Shown: one piece after another, positions 1 to 8,514 of the stretch
Numbering within the stretch: position 1 is the first letter of the stretch
Layout: every line of letters begins with the position of its first letter
Source of the DNA: CAIYRG01 sp964494505
GTDB lineage: Bacteria; Pseudomonadota; Alphaproteobacteria; Micropepsales; Micropepsaceae
Assembly: GCA_964494505.1 (NCBI GenBank)
Contig: CAZBRO010000009.1
Span: 78,327 to 142,326, forward strand
Direction of reading: 5' to 3'
Length of the DNA stretch: 64,000 bases
Made by a program: the position numbers and the translations under genes
The notes under the pieces: generated by a model
The model's input: only the letters and a program-made list of their open reading frames with translations
Told to the model about the DNA's origin: nothing
Databases searched by the model: none

Positions 1-349
1 AATGCTTGGTGCGATCATATTCTTTAGCCCGATCGAGTTGCCAAGCACCGGCCGGAATGGATTGCAGTGCACCTTTGGGCGCCGTTTTGGGATTTTCGAT
101 CTCTTGGGATTTTTCCAAGACTTCGGAAGAAAACTCGATCCCATAATCGCCAGCTTTGACCGACGTGAGGTACCCCCCAACTATAAGACCGACAATGACG
201 GGCGATGCAGCCAGAATCAGATACTGAACCGGCAGCGCAAGGAGATTATTGGCCCTAGATTGAAGACAAAAGAAAACAATAAGAAGGACGAAACAAAGAA
301 TCGCGCTGATCCAAACAGGTTTGGGATTTCGTGGGATTCCGTTCGCCAT
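1..349 (-). CDS. Partial two-helix membrane protein, truncated by window edge
   Basis: An open frame starts at an ATG (complement of 347-349) and runs off the left end with no stop, giving 116 visible residues. It begins MANGIPRNPKPVWISAILC. Two hydrophobic stretches are seen, about residues 12-28 (ISAILCFVLLIVFFCLQ) and 40-60 (LPVQYLILAASPVIVGLIVG), followed by a soluble part with a charged segment. A GGGGGCG stretch lies a few bases upstream and can serve as ribosome binding site. The frame is AT-richer than its neighbours. I do not recognise a family; an inner-membrane protein with a cytoplasmic C-terminal domain is the most that can be said. No stop and two clean helices make it more credible than the overlapping plus-strand frame. 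Confidence 0.6.
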   Translation of the reverse strand, partial: MANGIPRNPKPVWISAILCFVLLIVFFCLQSRANNLLALPVQYLILAASPVIVGLIVGGYLTSVKAGDYGIEFSSEVLEKSQEIENPKTAPKGALQSIPAGAWQLDRAKEYDRTKH

Positions 350-371
350 GATCGCCCCCGTATGATTGGCA

Positions 372-1628
372 TTATGTAAGCGCGACCATGCCGCTCCAGA
401 ACTGCGTGCCCTTGCTGGTATCCACGTCGTATTTGCGCACGAAGCTGAGCTTTCCGTCCGCGCCGATGCGATAGACCGTCAGGCCGGCGCTCAGATTCGT
501 AACATTGTTCCCTTCGCGCATCAGGATCGGCGCAATGCTTGCTGCGACCAGCATCCGCCCGGACGCATCCAGCCCGAAGGTGCGAAGCTGATTGCCATGG
601 CCGTCGATGTTCTGGATCAGCGTCGGTTCGCCGGTCTTTTGGTCGATTGACCACACCGCGATGTTGTTCTCCCCGCCGGCGAATACCTTCTTGCCCTGGA
701 AATCGACCGTGTTGGAGTTGCGGTTCGCCTGGTAGACGAAGCGGCCGTTCGGATGGACGTGCAGCGTGCCGGCGCCTTGGCCGGGATGAGAATTCTTCGG
801 ATCGGCAAGCGAATCCTTCATGAACACCGGATTGGCCGAGAGCGTCGCATCCGGCTGCAGCCCGTATGTGTAGAGCTTATTCTGGCGTTCGAGCGACACA
901 TACACAAACGGCAACGCCGGGTGAAAATCGAGGTGCCGCGGCCCGAAGCCATAGCCGCCGTTGGGCGCGAGCGACTGCAGCTTCGTCAGCACGCCGTCCT
1001 TGAAGCCGAACACTTTCAGCGCGCCCGGGTCTTCGGGCTTGCCGCCTGCGGGATTGTTGCCGCGCGTCACCAGCACCACCGTCTTGTTCGACGGCGTGGT
1101 TCGGACCTGATGCGCATAGATGCCGGCGTCCGGCTTCACCGGCTGGCGCACTTCATCGCCCAGCGTGCCGTCCTTGTTGATCCGGAACACGGTGACGTTG
1201 GAGGGCTCGTTGTAGGCAATCATCGCGTATTCGCCGGCGCCATCGACGCTGATGTGGATCGGCCGCGCGGCGAGTTTCAGAGCCTGTCCGTGCGGCGCCA
1301 ATGCGCCGGTTGCGGGATCGACGCGGAACGCGTTCGCCCAATGCTTGTCGCCCTGATTGGCCGTGCCGCCGCCCGGCTGGCCGTTGCTGGAGGCGACATA
1401 GAAGAATCGTTTGGAAGGATGCGGCCAGGCATATTGAATGCCCTCGGGCAGCATCACGGAGGAACGCTTCGTAAGGCTCGCATTGGAGGCATCGACATCG
1501 TAGAGCGTCAGCTCCGGTCCGACGCTCGCATAGAACACCGTCTTTGCCTTCACCGTCTGTCCCCACGCTGTTTTCGGCGCCACGATGCTGGCCGAAGCCA
1601 GCGCGGCGAAGGTGCGTCGATCCATCAT
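372..1628 (-). CDS. Secreted lactonase-family (YncE/Pgl-like) beta-propeller protein
   Basis: 418 residues. The N-terminus MMDRRTFAALASASIV has a twin-arginine followed by a short hydrophobic core and a cleavage region near AWG-Q, so Tat export is likely. The rest is a repeated blade pattern (VFYASVGPELTLYDVD, HPSKRFFYVASSNG, VHPNGRFVYQANRNSN) typical of the seven-bladed 6-phosphogluconolactonase/lactonase family. Family members include true 6-phosphogluconolactonases and many exported propellers of unknown substrate; export argues against a cytosolic pentose-phosphate role here. It is transcribed away from the GNAT gene to its right, with 71 bases between the starts. Either of two adjacent ATG codons could start it. 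Confidence 0.8.
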   Translation of the reverse strand: MMDRRTFAALASASIVAPKTAWGQTVKAKTVFYASVGPELTLYDVDASNASLTKRSSVMLPEGIQYAWPHPSKRFFYVASSNGQPGGGTANQGDKHWANAFRVDPATGALAPHGQALKLAARPIHISVDGAGEYAMIAYNEPSNVTVFRINKDGTLGDEVRQPVKPDAGIYAHQVRTTPSNKTVVLVTRGNNPAGGKPEDPGALKVFGFKDGVLTKLQSLAPNGGYGFGPRHLDFHPALPFVYVSLERQNKLYTYGLQPDATLSANPVFMKDSLADPKNSHPGQGAGTLHVHPNGRFVYQANRNSNTVDFQGKKVFAGGENNIAVWSIDQKTGEPTLIQNIDGHGNQLRTFGLDASGRMLVAASIAPILMREGNNVTNLSAGLTVYRIGADGKLSFVRKYDVDTSKGTQFWSGMVALT

Positions 1629-1699
1629 GGCGTTTTCTCAGCTCCCGAGCCCTCCGAGCAAGGGTAGATCGGGCGCCGGCCGCGCGCTATAGGACGGCG

Positions 1700-2506
1700 A
1701 TGCAAGCCGACGCTCAAACCGCTCGCCGGGACGCGATCGAGCGTATCGAGTGCCGCGCCTGGGAATCGCTCTGCCGGGCGGCGCCGCCCGGACTCGCGCG
1801 CGATCTCGGGCTGGAGGTCGTTTGTTTCGGCGAAGCGCCGCTGACCCTTTGCGCCCGCGTGGATCAGGGTCAGTTCAACCGGCTGTTCGGCCTGGAATTG
1901 TGCGCGGGCGACACGGCCGCGATTATCTCAGAAGCGGCGGGGCGTTTCCGCGCGGCTGGTTTGCGCAATGCATTCATCCAGATTCCGCCGGACGCGGCCG
2001 CACTGGAGGAGGCTGCCCTAGCGGCCGGTCTCGTCCCCTATAAGCGGCCCTGGGTTAAGTTCGCGCGCGGTCCTGCCGAAGCCGGGCCGCCCCAATCCGG
2101 TCCCGAAGTGGCCCTCGTGAGCCAAAGAGAGGCAGCGCTGTTCGGCAGCGTCATCGCCCAAGGCTTCGGCATGCCGCCGCCGCTCGCCCATTGGCTCGCC
2201 GGGCTGGTCGAGCGCCCCGGATGGCGATGCTATCTCGCTTTCGATCAAGGGGTTGCGATCGGCGGGGCCGCGGACGATGCGGCTTGGCTCGGCGCCGGCG
2301 CGACCGTGCCGTCCGGGCGGCGTCGCGGAAGCCAATCGGCGCTGCTCGCGCGTCGCATCGCGGACGCTTCGGCCGCCGGGGCCCGTTTGATCACCACCGA
2401 AACCGGCAAGCCGCTGCCGGGGGAGGATCATCCCTCCTATCCCAACATCGTGCGGAGCGGCTTTGAGATCGCCTATGAACGGGCAAACTGGACCTTCCCG
2501 GACTAA
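1700..2506 (+). CDS. GNAT-family N-acetyltransferase
   Basis: 268 residues from an ATG preceded by AGGACGGCG. The C-terminal half carries a GNAT-like acetyl-CoA loop, VPSGRRRGSQSALLARRI (around residues 195-212), after the strand AAWLGAGATV, and the N-terminal half reads like a second degenerate GNAT lobe (two-domain GNAT). The substrate cannot be inferred. The frame stays open upstream of 1700, but the sequence before this ATG lacks protein-like character and overlaps the divergent lactonase promoter. Its end overlaps the open frame of the downstream sdhE but not the sdhE start chosen here. Confidence 0.75.
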   Translation: MQADAQTARRDAIERIECRAWESLCRAAPPGLARDLGLEVVCFGEAPLTLCARVDQGQFNRLFGLELCAGDTAAIISEAAGRFRAAGLRNAFIQIPPDAAALEEAALAAGLVPYKRPWVKFARGPAEAGPPQSGPEVALVSQREAALFGSVIAQGFGMPPPLAHWLAGLVERPGWRCYLAFDQGVAIGGAADDAAWLGAGATVPSGRRRGSQSALLARRIADASAAGARLITTETGKPLPGEDHPSYPNIVRSGFEIAYERANWTFPD

Positions 2507-2546
2507 ACGGTGGCGCGCGACCGTGTTGGCGCGTTATGAGCATCCC

Positions 2547-2822
2547 ATGAGCGAGACCAACGAAATCGAAGTCCGCCGCAGGAAGGCGCTGTTCAGGGCG
2601 CAGCGGCGCGGGTTCAGGGAACTGGACCTGATTTTCGGCGCCTTCGCGGACACCCATCTCGCAACGCTGGACGAGGCCGGGCTCGAGCGGTTCGAGGCGC
2701 TGCTTTCGGTGCCGGACTGGCAGATGTTCGGCTGGATCATGGGCCAGGAGCAGGTGCCGCCCACACATGACGACGCGGTATTCGCGCGCCTTTGCGCCTA
2801 TCGGGCAAACCTCATTTCCTGA
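2547..2822 (+). CDS. sdhE: FAD assembly factor SdhE (succinate dehydrogenase flavinylation)
   Basis: 91 residues from the ATG at 2547. The fold-defining features of the SdhE/Sdh5 family are visible: an N-terminal helix, the RGxxE motif (R21 G22 F R E25 in RRGFRELD), LDEAGLERFEALLSVPD and the WIMG segment. Members help attach FAD covalently to SdhA in the cytoplasm. Length matches the family (80-100 residues). It lies 12 bases upstream of mfd; sdhE next to mfd (and recG) is frequent in Alphaproteobacteria. An in-frame ATG at 2463 would add 28 residues overlapping the GNAT gene and lacks family similarity, so the shorter start is preferred. Confidence 0.9.
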   Translation: MSETNEIEVRRRKALFRAQRRGFRELDLIFGAFADTHLATLDEAGLERFEALLSVPDWQMFGWIMGQEQVPPTHDDAVFARLCAYRANLIS

Positions 2823-2834
2823 CGCGGGATTTTT

Positions 2835-5800
2835 GTGGACCGTCTGACCGCCATCGCTAAAGCCGAAGGCCGCCTCTCCGTCAGCGGGGCGCCGCAGGGC
2901 TATGACGCTTTCATCGCGGCGGAAGCCGCCAAGCGCACGAAGGGGCTCGTGCTGTTCGTCGCGGCCGACGATTCGCGCGCGGCAGGCGCGCTTGAAGCCG
3001 CGCGCTTCTTCGCGCCCGATCTTGCCGTGCTTTCGTTCCCCGCCTGGGATTGCCTTCCCTATGACCGCGTATCCCCGCGCTCGGATATCGAGAGCCAGCG
3101 CCTGGCGACGTTGTCGGCGCTTGCCGCCCGCGGCGAGCGGGCAGGGCCCATGCTGGTCGTCACCACGATCAACGCGGCCATCCAGCGGGTGCCGCCGCGC
3201 GAAACGATCAAGGACGCGAGCTTTCTCGCGAAGGCGGGGAGGCGGGTGGACCGCGATGCGCTGACCCATTTCCTTGCCCGCAACGGCTATTCCAGCACCG
3301 GCACGGTGCGCGAGCCCGGCGAATTCGCGGTCCGCGGCGGCATCCTCGATCTGTGGCCGCCGGGCAGCGAGGAACCGTTGCGGCTCGACTTTTTCGGGGA
3401 CGACCTCGAAACCATCCGCCGGTTCGACGCGGAATCCCAGCTCACCACGGGCACGGAAAACGAAATCGCCCTGCTGCCGGCGAGCGAAACGCCGCTCGAT
3501 TCCACCTCCATCAGCCGGTTCCGCAGCGGCTATGTCGCGGCCTTCGGCGCTGTCACCGACGACGACCCGCTCTATGAGGCGGTAAGCGCGGGGCGCAAGC
3601 ATGCGGGGCAGGAGCACTGGCTGCCGCTGTTCTACGCCCATCTCGACACGCTGTTCGATTACGCCGGCCGCGTGCCGGTTTTCTTGAGCGCCAATGTCGA
3701 AGAAGCCCGCAAAGCGCGGGTGGACCTGATCGCCGATTACTACACCACGCGCGAATCCTTGCGCGCCGGCACGGCGAAGCAGGGCGCGGGCGCCATGGCG
3801 GCCCCCTATAAGCCGTTGAAACCGGCGGCCCTCTATCTGACCGACGCCGAGTGGGAACGCGCGCTGCACAGCCGTCCGGTGCGCGAGCTGTCGCCGTTTA
3901 CCGCACCCGATTCGATCAAATCCACCGATGCGCATGGCAGACCGGGGCGCGATTTCGCGCCGGAGCGCGCTCAGGAGGGCCGCATCGTCGAGGGCAGCAG
4001 CCGCGTCAACATCTTCGAGGCCGCCGCCGCCCACATCGCGCAATTGCAGGCGAGCGGCCACCGCGTCGTCGTCGGCTGCTGGACCGAAGGTTCCACCGAG
4101 CGCATGGGCGGAGTGCTTGCGGACCACGGTGTTGCCGCGATCAAGCGCATCGCCGATTGGCGCGAAGGCGAAGGCCTGCACAAATCGGCAGTCGGGCTCG
4201 CAGTGCTCGGAATCGAGCATGGCTTCGAAGCACCGGATTTCGCAGTCGTCACCGAACAGGACATCCTCGGCGACCGCATGGTGCGTTCGCGGGGACGCGC
4301 ACGGCGCTCGCAGAATTTCCTTTCCGAGGCCTCGGCGCTGACCCCGGGCGATCTCGTCACCCATATCGAGCACGGCATCGGGCGCTATCTGGGCCTGAAG
4401 GCCATCGAGGTGCAGGCCGAGCCGCACGATTGCCTGGAGCTGCAATATGACGGGGGCAAGCTGTTCCTTCCGGTCGAGAATATCGAGCTTCTGACGCGCT
4501 TCGGCTCGGAAGAGGCGGGGGTGCAGCTCGACAAATTGGGGGGCGTGGGCTGGCAGACCCGCAAGGCGCGCATGAAGGCGCGCGTGCGCGAGATGGCGGC
4601 CGAACTGATCCGCATCGCGGCCGCCCGCGCGATGAAGGAAATGCCGCCCGCCGAAACACCGGACGGCCTCTACGACGAATTCTGCGCCCGTTTCCCCTAT
4701 GCCGAAACCGAGGATCAGGAAAAAGCCATCGGGGAGGTGATCGAGGACCTCGCCAAGGGCCGGCCGATGGATCGGCTGGTCTGCGGCGATGTCGGTTTCG
4801 GCAAGACGGAGGTGGCGCTGCGGGCGGCCTTCGTGATGGCGATGAGCGGGAAACAGGTGGCCGTGGTGGTGCCGACCACGCTGCTCGCGCGGCAGCATTA
4901 CCGCACCTTCAGCGCGCGCTTTTCGGGTTATCCCATTCGCATCGCGCAGCTTTCGCGATTCACTCCGCCCAAGGACGCAAAGGAATACAAAGCCGGGCTG
5001 GCCAGCGGCGACGTCGACATCATCATCGGCACGCACGCGCTGCTGGCCAAGAGCATCGAATTCAAGAACCTCGGGCTCGTCATCGTGGATGAGGAGCAGC
5101 ATTTCGGCGTCGCCCACAAGGAGCGGCTGAAGAGCCTCAAGGCCGACGTGCACGTGCTGACCCTGACCGCCACGCCCATTCCACGGACGCTGCAATTGGC
5201 GCTGTCGGGCGTGCGCGATCTGTCGCTCATCACCACGCCCCCGATCGACCGGCTGGCGGTTCGAACCTATGTAACGCCGTTCGATCCCTTGACCATCCGA
5301 GAGGCGCTGTTGCGCGAGCATTATCGCGGCGGGCAAAGCTTCTATGTGGTGCCGCGCATCGCCGATTTGGGGGAGGCCGCGGTTTTCCTGAAAGAGACGG
5401 TGCCGGAGGTGAAGACCGCGGTCGCGCATGGCCAGATCGGCGCGGCGCAATTGGAAGACACCATGACCGCGTTCTACGACGGCAAGATCGACGTGCTGGT
5501 CTCGACCAATATCGTGGAGTCGGGCCTCGACATCCCCACCGCCAACACGATGATCGTGCACCGCGCCGACATGTTCGGCTTAGCACAGCTCTATCAGTTG
5601 CGCGGGCGCATCGGCCGCGCCAAGCAGCGTGCTTATGCCTACCTCACCACGCCGCCGGACAAGAAGCTGACCGAAGGCGCGCAGCGCCGGCTGCAGGTGC
5701 TGCAATCCCTCGACAATCTCGGCGCCGGGTTCTCCGTCGCGAGCCACGATCTCGACATTCGCGGCGCCGGCAATCTTCTGGGTGAGGAACAGTCCGGCCA

Positions 5801-6347
5801 TGTGCGCGAGGTCGGCATCGAGCTTTACCAGAACATGCTGGAAGAGGCGGTCGCGTCGATGCGGGCCGGGCGCATGGACGAAGAGATCGAGGAAGCATGG
5901 TCGCCTCAGATCAGCGTGGGTGCGGCCGTACTCATCCCCGAAACCTACGTGCCCGACCTGAATGTGCGCATGGCGCTGTACCGGCGTTTGTCGGAGCTGG
6001 ATGCAAAGGAGATCGACAGTTTCGCGGCCGAGTTGATCGACCGCTTCGGGAAGCTGCCGGAAGAGGTTGAGCATTTGCTCAAGATCGTCGCCATCAAGCA
6101 TCTCTGCCGCGTCGCCATGGTGGAGAAGATCGAGGCCGGGCCGAAAGGGGCTACCATTTCCTTCCGGAACAATGCCTATCCCAATGCGCTTGGGCTGGTG
6201 CGGCTGATCACGGAGCATGCCGGCACGATGAAAGTGCGGCCCGATCAGAAGGTGGTGGTGATGCGCGATTGGCCCACGCCCGAAGCCCGGCTGAAGGGCG
6301 CCGAGGCGCTGCTCAACCAGCTTGCGCGATTGGCGAAGGCCGCGTGA
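2835..6347 (+). CDS. mfd: Transcription-repair coupling factor Mfd
   Basis: 1170 residues from a GTG start. The ATP-dependent translocase removes RNA polymerase stalled at lesions and recruits UvrA. In order: the UvrB-like N-terminal module, the RNA polymerase interaction domain (about 490-560, LTPGDLVTHIEHGIGRYLGL), the helicase with Walker A GDVGFGKTEVA and Walker B DEEQHFGV, the helicase motif LTLTATPIPRTL, motifs V/VI STNIVESGLDIP and QLRGRIGR, and a C-terminal TRCF domain. Length matches the family. The stop overlaps the GTG of the next gene (GTGA). Confidence 0.97.
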   Translation: MDRLTAIAKAEGRLSVSGAPQGYDAFIAAEAAKRTKGLVLFVAADDSRAAGALEAARFFAPDLAVLSFPAWDCLPYDRVSPRSDIESQRLATLSALAARGERAGPMLVVTTINAAIQRVPPRETIKDASFLAKAGRRVDRDALTHFLARNGYSSTGTVREPGEFAVRGGILDLWPPGSEEPLRLDFFGDDLETIRRFDAESQLTTGTENEIALLPASETPLDSTSISRFRSGYVAAFGAVTDDDPLYEAVSAGRKHAGQEHWLPLFYAHLDTLFDYAGRVPVFLSANVEEARKARVDLIADYYTTRESLRAGTAKQGAGAMAAPYKPLKPAALYLTDAEWERALHSRPVRELSPFTAPDSIKSTDAHGRPGRDFAPERAQEGRIVEGSSRVNIFEAAAAHIAQLQASGHRVVVGCWTEGSTERMGGVLADHGVAAIKRIADWREGEGLHKSAVGLAVLGIEHGFEAPDFAVVTEQDILGDRMVRSRGRARRSQNFLSEASALTPGDLVTHIEHGIGRYLGLKAIEVQAEPHDCLELQYDGGKLFLPVENIELLTRFGSEEAGVQLDKLGGVGWQTRKARMKARVREMAAELIRIAAARAMKEMPPAETPDGLYDEFCARFPYAETEDQEKAIGEVIEDLAKGRPMDRLVCGDVGFGKTEVALRAAFVMAMSGKQVAVVVPTTLLARQHYRTFSARFSGYPIRIAQLSRFTPPKDAKEYKAGLASGDVDIIIGTHALLAKSIEFKNLGLVIVDEEQHFGVAHKERLKSLKADVHVLTLTATPIPRTLQLALSGVRDLSLITTPPIDRLAVRTYVTPFDPLTIREALLREHYRGGQSFYVVPRIADLGEAAVFLKETVPEVKTAVAHGQIGAAQLEDTMTAFYDGKIDVLVSTNIVESGLDIPTANTMIVHRADMFGLAQLYQLRGRIGRAKQRAYAYLTTPPDKKLTEGAQRRLQVLQSLDNLGAGFSVASHDLDIRGAGNLLGEEQSGHVREVGIELYQNMLEEAVASMRAGRMDEEIEEAWSPQISVGAAVLIPETYVPDLNVRMALYRRLSELDAKEIDSFAAELIDRFGKLPEEVEHLLKIVAIKHLCRVAMVEKIEAGPKGATISFRNNAYPNALGLVRLITEHAGTMKVRPDQKVVVMRDWPTPEARLKGAEALLNQLARLAKAA

Positions 6348-7279
6348 GCACCAGACCGCAAATACGGGTTGCGTTCGCCTATTTCTGGCCCGGATTCACG
6401 CCGGACAATTTCCGCAGCTTCTTCCCGTTCGTATACGACAAATACGATCTCGTGCCGTCGAGCGAACCGGAGATCGTGTTCTATTCGGTATTCTCGCCGC
6501 AATTCCGCCCCTATGCGGACGCCCGCGAAATTCATCCCGTAACGCGCGTGCCGCCCGGGAAATATCTGCGCGTGTTCGTCACCGGAGAGAATTTCGAGCC
6601 GGACATGGCCAATTGCGAATTTGCCATGAGTTTTTCCGCGCTGGTGAGTCACCCGAACCATTTGCGGCTGCCGCTCTGGGTATACGAGAACCGCGGCTGG
6701 GGTTTTACGCCCGAGCGTCTTGTGAAACGGCCCGATACCGATTGGGAAAAGATCGCGGCCGAAAAGACGGCGTTCTGCAATTTCGTCTATCTGCACGAGG
6801 TGCCGTTCCGCGATGCGATATTCCGTACACTGAGCGCCTATAAGCGCGTCGATGCCGCCGGGCGCTGCCAGAACAACATGAACGGCTGGACCGTTCCCTA
6901 TGCGCCCAGCCGGGTGACGGGGAAGGTGGATTTCTTCCGGCGCTACAAGTTCACGCTTAGCGTCGAGAACACGATCTGGCCCGGTTACATGACCGAGAAG
7001 CTGGTCGACCCGATGTATGTGGCCAGCATTCCCATATACGCCGGCGATCCGCTGGCGAAGCGATCGTTCAACCCCGAGGGCTATATCGATTTCACGTCGT
7101 TTGCGTCGATGAAAGAGATGTTGGAATTCGTGCGCGAAGTGGACAACGACCGCGATCTGTATCTGAAGATGCTCGCTGCGCCGTTCTATCGCGCGAACAC
7201 GATTCCAGATTACGCGCGCGACGAGACGATCCTCGCCTTCTTCGACCGCATCGCAGCGGCCGCGCTCGCCCGAGGCTGA
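6344..7279 (+). CDS. GT10-family (alpha-1,3-fucosyltransferase-like) glycosyltransferase
   Basis: 311 residues. The C-terminal half holds the GT10 fingerprint YKFTLSVENTIWPGYMTEKL followed by VDPMYVASIPIYAGDP, the nucleotide-sugar binding core of alpha-1,3/4-fucosyltransferases. No signal peptide or membrane segment is seen, so a cytoplasmic enzyme acting on lipopolysaccharide or another glycan is expected. The start is taken as the GTG overlapping the mfd stop (GTGA); an upstream ATG inside mfd is in frame but adds mfd-antiphase sequence. A copy of the last codons of this gene recurs at 8456-8506. The acceptor and even the fucose donor are inferred only from the family. Confidence 0.85.
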   Translation: MSTRPQIRVAFAYFWPGFTPDNFRSFFPFVYDKYDLVPSSEPEIVFYSVFSPQFRPYADAREIHPVTRVPPGKYLRVFVTGENFEPDMANCEFAMSFSALVSHPNHLRLPLWVYENRGWGFTPERLVKRPDTDWEKIAAEKTAFCNFVYLHEVPFRDAIFRTLSAYKRVDAAGRCQNNMNGWTVPYAPSRVTGKVDFFRRYKFTLSVENTIWPGYMTEKLVDPMYVASIPIYAGDPLAKRSFNPEGYIDFTSFASMKEMLEFVREVDNDRDLYLKMLAAPFYRANTIPDYARDETILAFFDRIAAAALARG

Positions 7280-7342
7280 CGGCTCTACCGGTCGAATTTG
7301 TAAGGTGCTAAAGTGCATGTCCAACTCTGGGCGGGGGCGCCA

Positions 7343-8356
7343 ATGTTGGCACGGATGGCAGTCGTATCAATAGCCGCTATCGCTGTCGCAGTCGTCGGTG
7401 CGGCGAGAGCACAAACATCAATCGTAACCATTGAGGCGTCCCAGAGCGGCGACTCGGCTCTGGCTCCTGCTCCGGTTAAACCGCTGGAAATCTCGGATGG
7501 GGAATACCCGTTCGAGTCGCTGCTCGCGGAGGAGCAAGGCAAAGTCGTCCTAGGATTCATCATCGACAGCGCCGGTCATCCCGTAAATCTGCAGATTTTA
7601 TCATCGAGCGGCACCGCGGCGCTGGATCTGCAGGCCGCAAGAATTTTGGTGACGCGTGGTGTGTTTTTGCCTTCGTCGAGCAATAGTGCGGCCAAGTTTA
7701 TAGTCGATTGGCGGCTCCCACTCGAACCAGTCCACGATTATGACATATCTACGTCAGCATCGTCTGCGAATGCGACTCTAGCAAAGGCTACAGGCAGTCA
7801 TTCGGTAGAAGCCAACGATTACCCTCCTCTTTCCATCAAGGCGAAAGAGCAGGGGATTGTGGGCTTGCGTTACGCGATACGAACCGACGGCTCGGTCGGC
7901 GAGGTGCAGATTGTCCAATCCAGCGGGGTCAAGAGATTGGATGACGCCGCAGCGCGAATGTTGCAATTACGTTGGAAATTCGAGCCGGCAACGGTCGACG
8001 GGAAGCCCGTGGAGGTGTGGATTCCAGCTACCGTTGGATTTCAAATTCTGCCGGACGTCCTGGATAAGAGGTATCTTCGCTGCTATGCGAGGCCGATTGG
8101 CGGTGGTGAGGTGGTTGCCATAACTGGTGCCTTGTTCAAACCGGGGGGTAATCCGCCGCTCTTTCCAAAGCAGATCGTTGATCGATGGACCCTCGTCAAC
8201 AGAAGCGGCGATGTGGCCGATGTGCTCCTGTCAACCAAGAGTGGGTTGCAGCGTCCAATAGGTTCGCTTGCGAACGCGCTTAAGGGGACGGGCTATAGAG
8301 TCCCCGATGCGGCTAACGGGTGTTGGTACTACGATCCGTTGGTGATTCCCCAGTAA
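7343..8356 (+). CDS. Secreted protein with two TonB C-terminal-like domains
   Basis: 337 residues from the ATG at 7343; the start MLARMAVVSIAAIAVAVVGA gives a normal Sec signal ending near ARA-Q. Two TonB-C modules follow: about residues 50-125 (EEQGKVVLGFIIDSAGHPVN ... SSGTAALDLQAARIL) and 150-230 (KAKEQGIVGLRYAIRTDGSV ... SSGVKRLDDAAARMLQ). There is no proline-rich spacer and no N-terminal anchor beyond the signal, so it is not a standard energy-transducing TonB; it resembles the stand-alone energy transducer/DUF proteins of Alphaproteobacteria. An alternative ATG at 7313 would lengthen the signal. Base composition is AT-richer than the flanks and the gene sits between duplicated gene tails, so it may be a newcomer. 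Confidence 0.75.
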   Translation: MLARMAVVSIAAIAVAVVGAARAQTSIVTIEASQSGDSALAPAPVKPLEISDGEYPFESLLAEEQGKVVLGFIIDSAGHPVNLQILSSSGTAALDLQAARILVTRGVFLPSSSNSAAKFIVDWRLPLEPVHDYDISTSASSANATLAKATGSHSVEANDYPPLSIKAKEQGIVGLRYAIRTDGSVGEVQIVQSSGVKRLDDAAARMLQLRWKFEPATVDGKPVEVWIPATVGFQILPDVLDKRYLRCYARPIGGGEVVAITGALFKPGGNPPLFPKQIVDRWTLVNRSGDVADVLLSTKSGLQRPIGSLANALKGTGYRVPDAANGCWYYDPLVIPQ

Positions 8357-8361
8357 AATGG

Positions 8362-8433
8362 TCATCCGATCTGAATATAGGTCGTCTTGAGCTGTGTGTA
8401 TTTGTGCAGCGCGTGGAGCGATCTGTTCCGGCC
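8362..8433 (-). pseudogene. Orphan copy of the aldehyde dehydrogenase 3' end
   Basis: 72 bases match the 3' end of the aldehyde dehydrogenase gene (9346-9417) with about six differences. Translated on the minus strand it reads GRNRSLHALHKYTQLKTTYI and then QIG and a stop, against GRDKSLHALHKYTQLKTTYI in the intact gene. Nothing of the rest of the gene remains. It directly follows the stop of the TonB-domain gene and lies 22 bases from a second remnant. Confidence 0.85.
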
Positions 8434-8455
8434 TAAACAGGATCGCTTGTGCGCG

Positions 8456-8506
8456 ATCCTCGCCTTCTTCGACCGCATCGCCGCAGCCGCGTCGGCGCGG
8501 CGATAG
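8456..8506 (+). pseudogene. Orphan copy of the GT10 gene 3' end
   Basis: In frame this reads ILAFFDRIAAAASARR and stop, matching ILAFFDRIAAAALARG and stop at 7229-7279. The first 26 bases (28 counting two upstream) are identical, then the copies drift. No upstream part of a GT10 gene is present. A perfect 8-base inverted repeat (AGGATCGC, 8439-8446, and GCGATCCT, 8453-8460) straddles the junction with the preceding remnant. Confidence 0.75.
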
Positions 8507-8514
8507 GCACCGTA

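Noticed and set aside
2391..5561. A 1056-residue open frame antisense to mfd
   Set aside because: It is the high-GC shadow of mfd: Arg/His/Gly-rich, without domain patterns, while mfd on the other strand has all its motifs.
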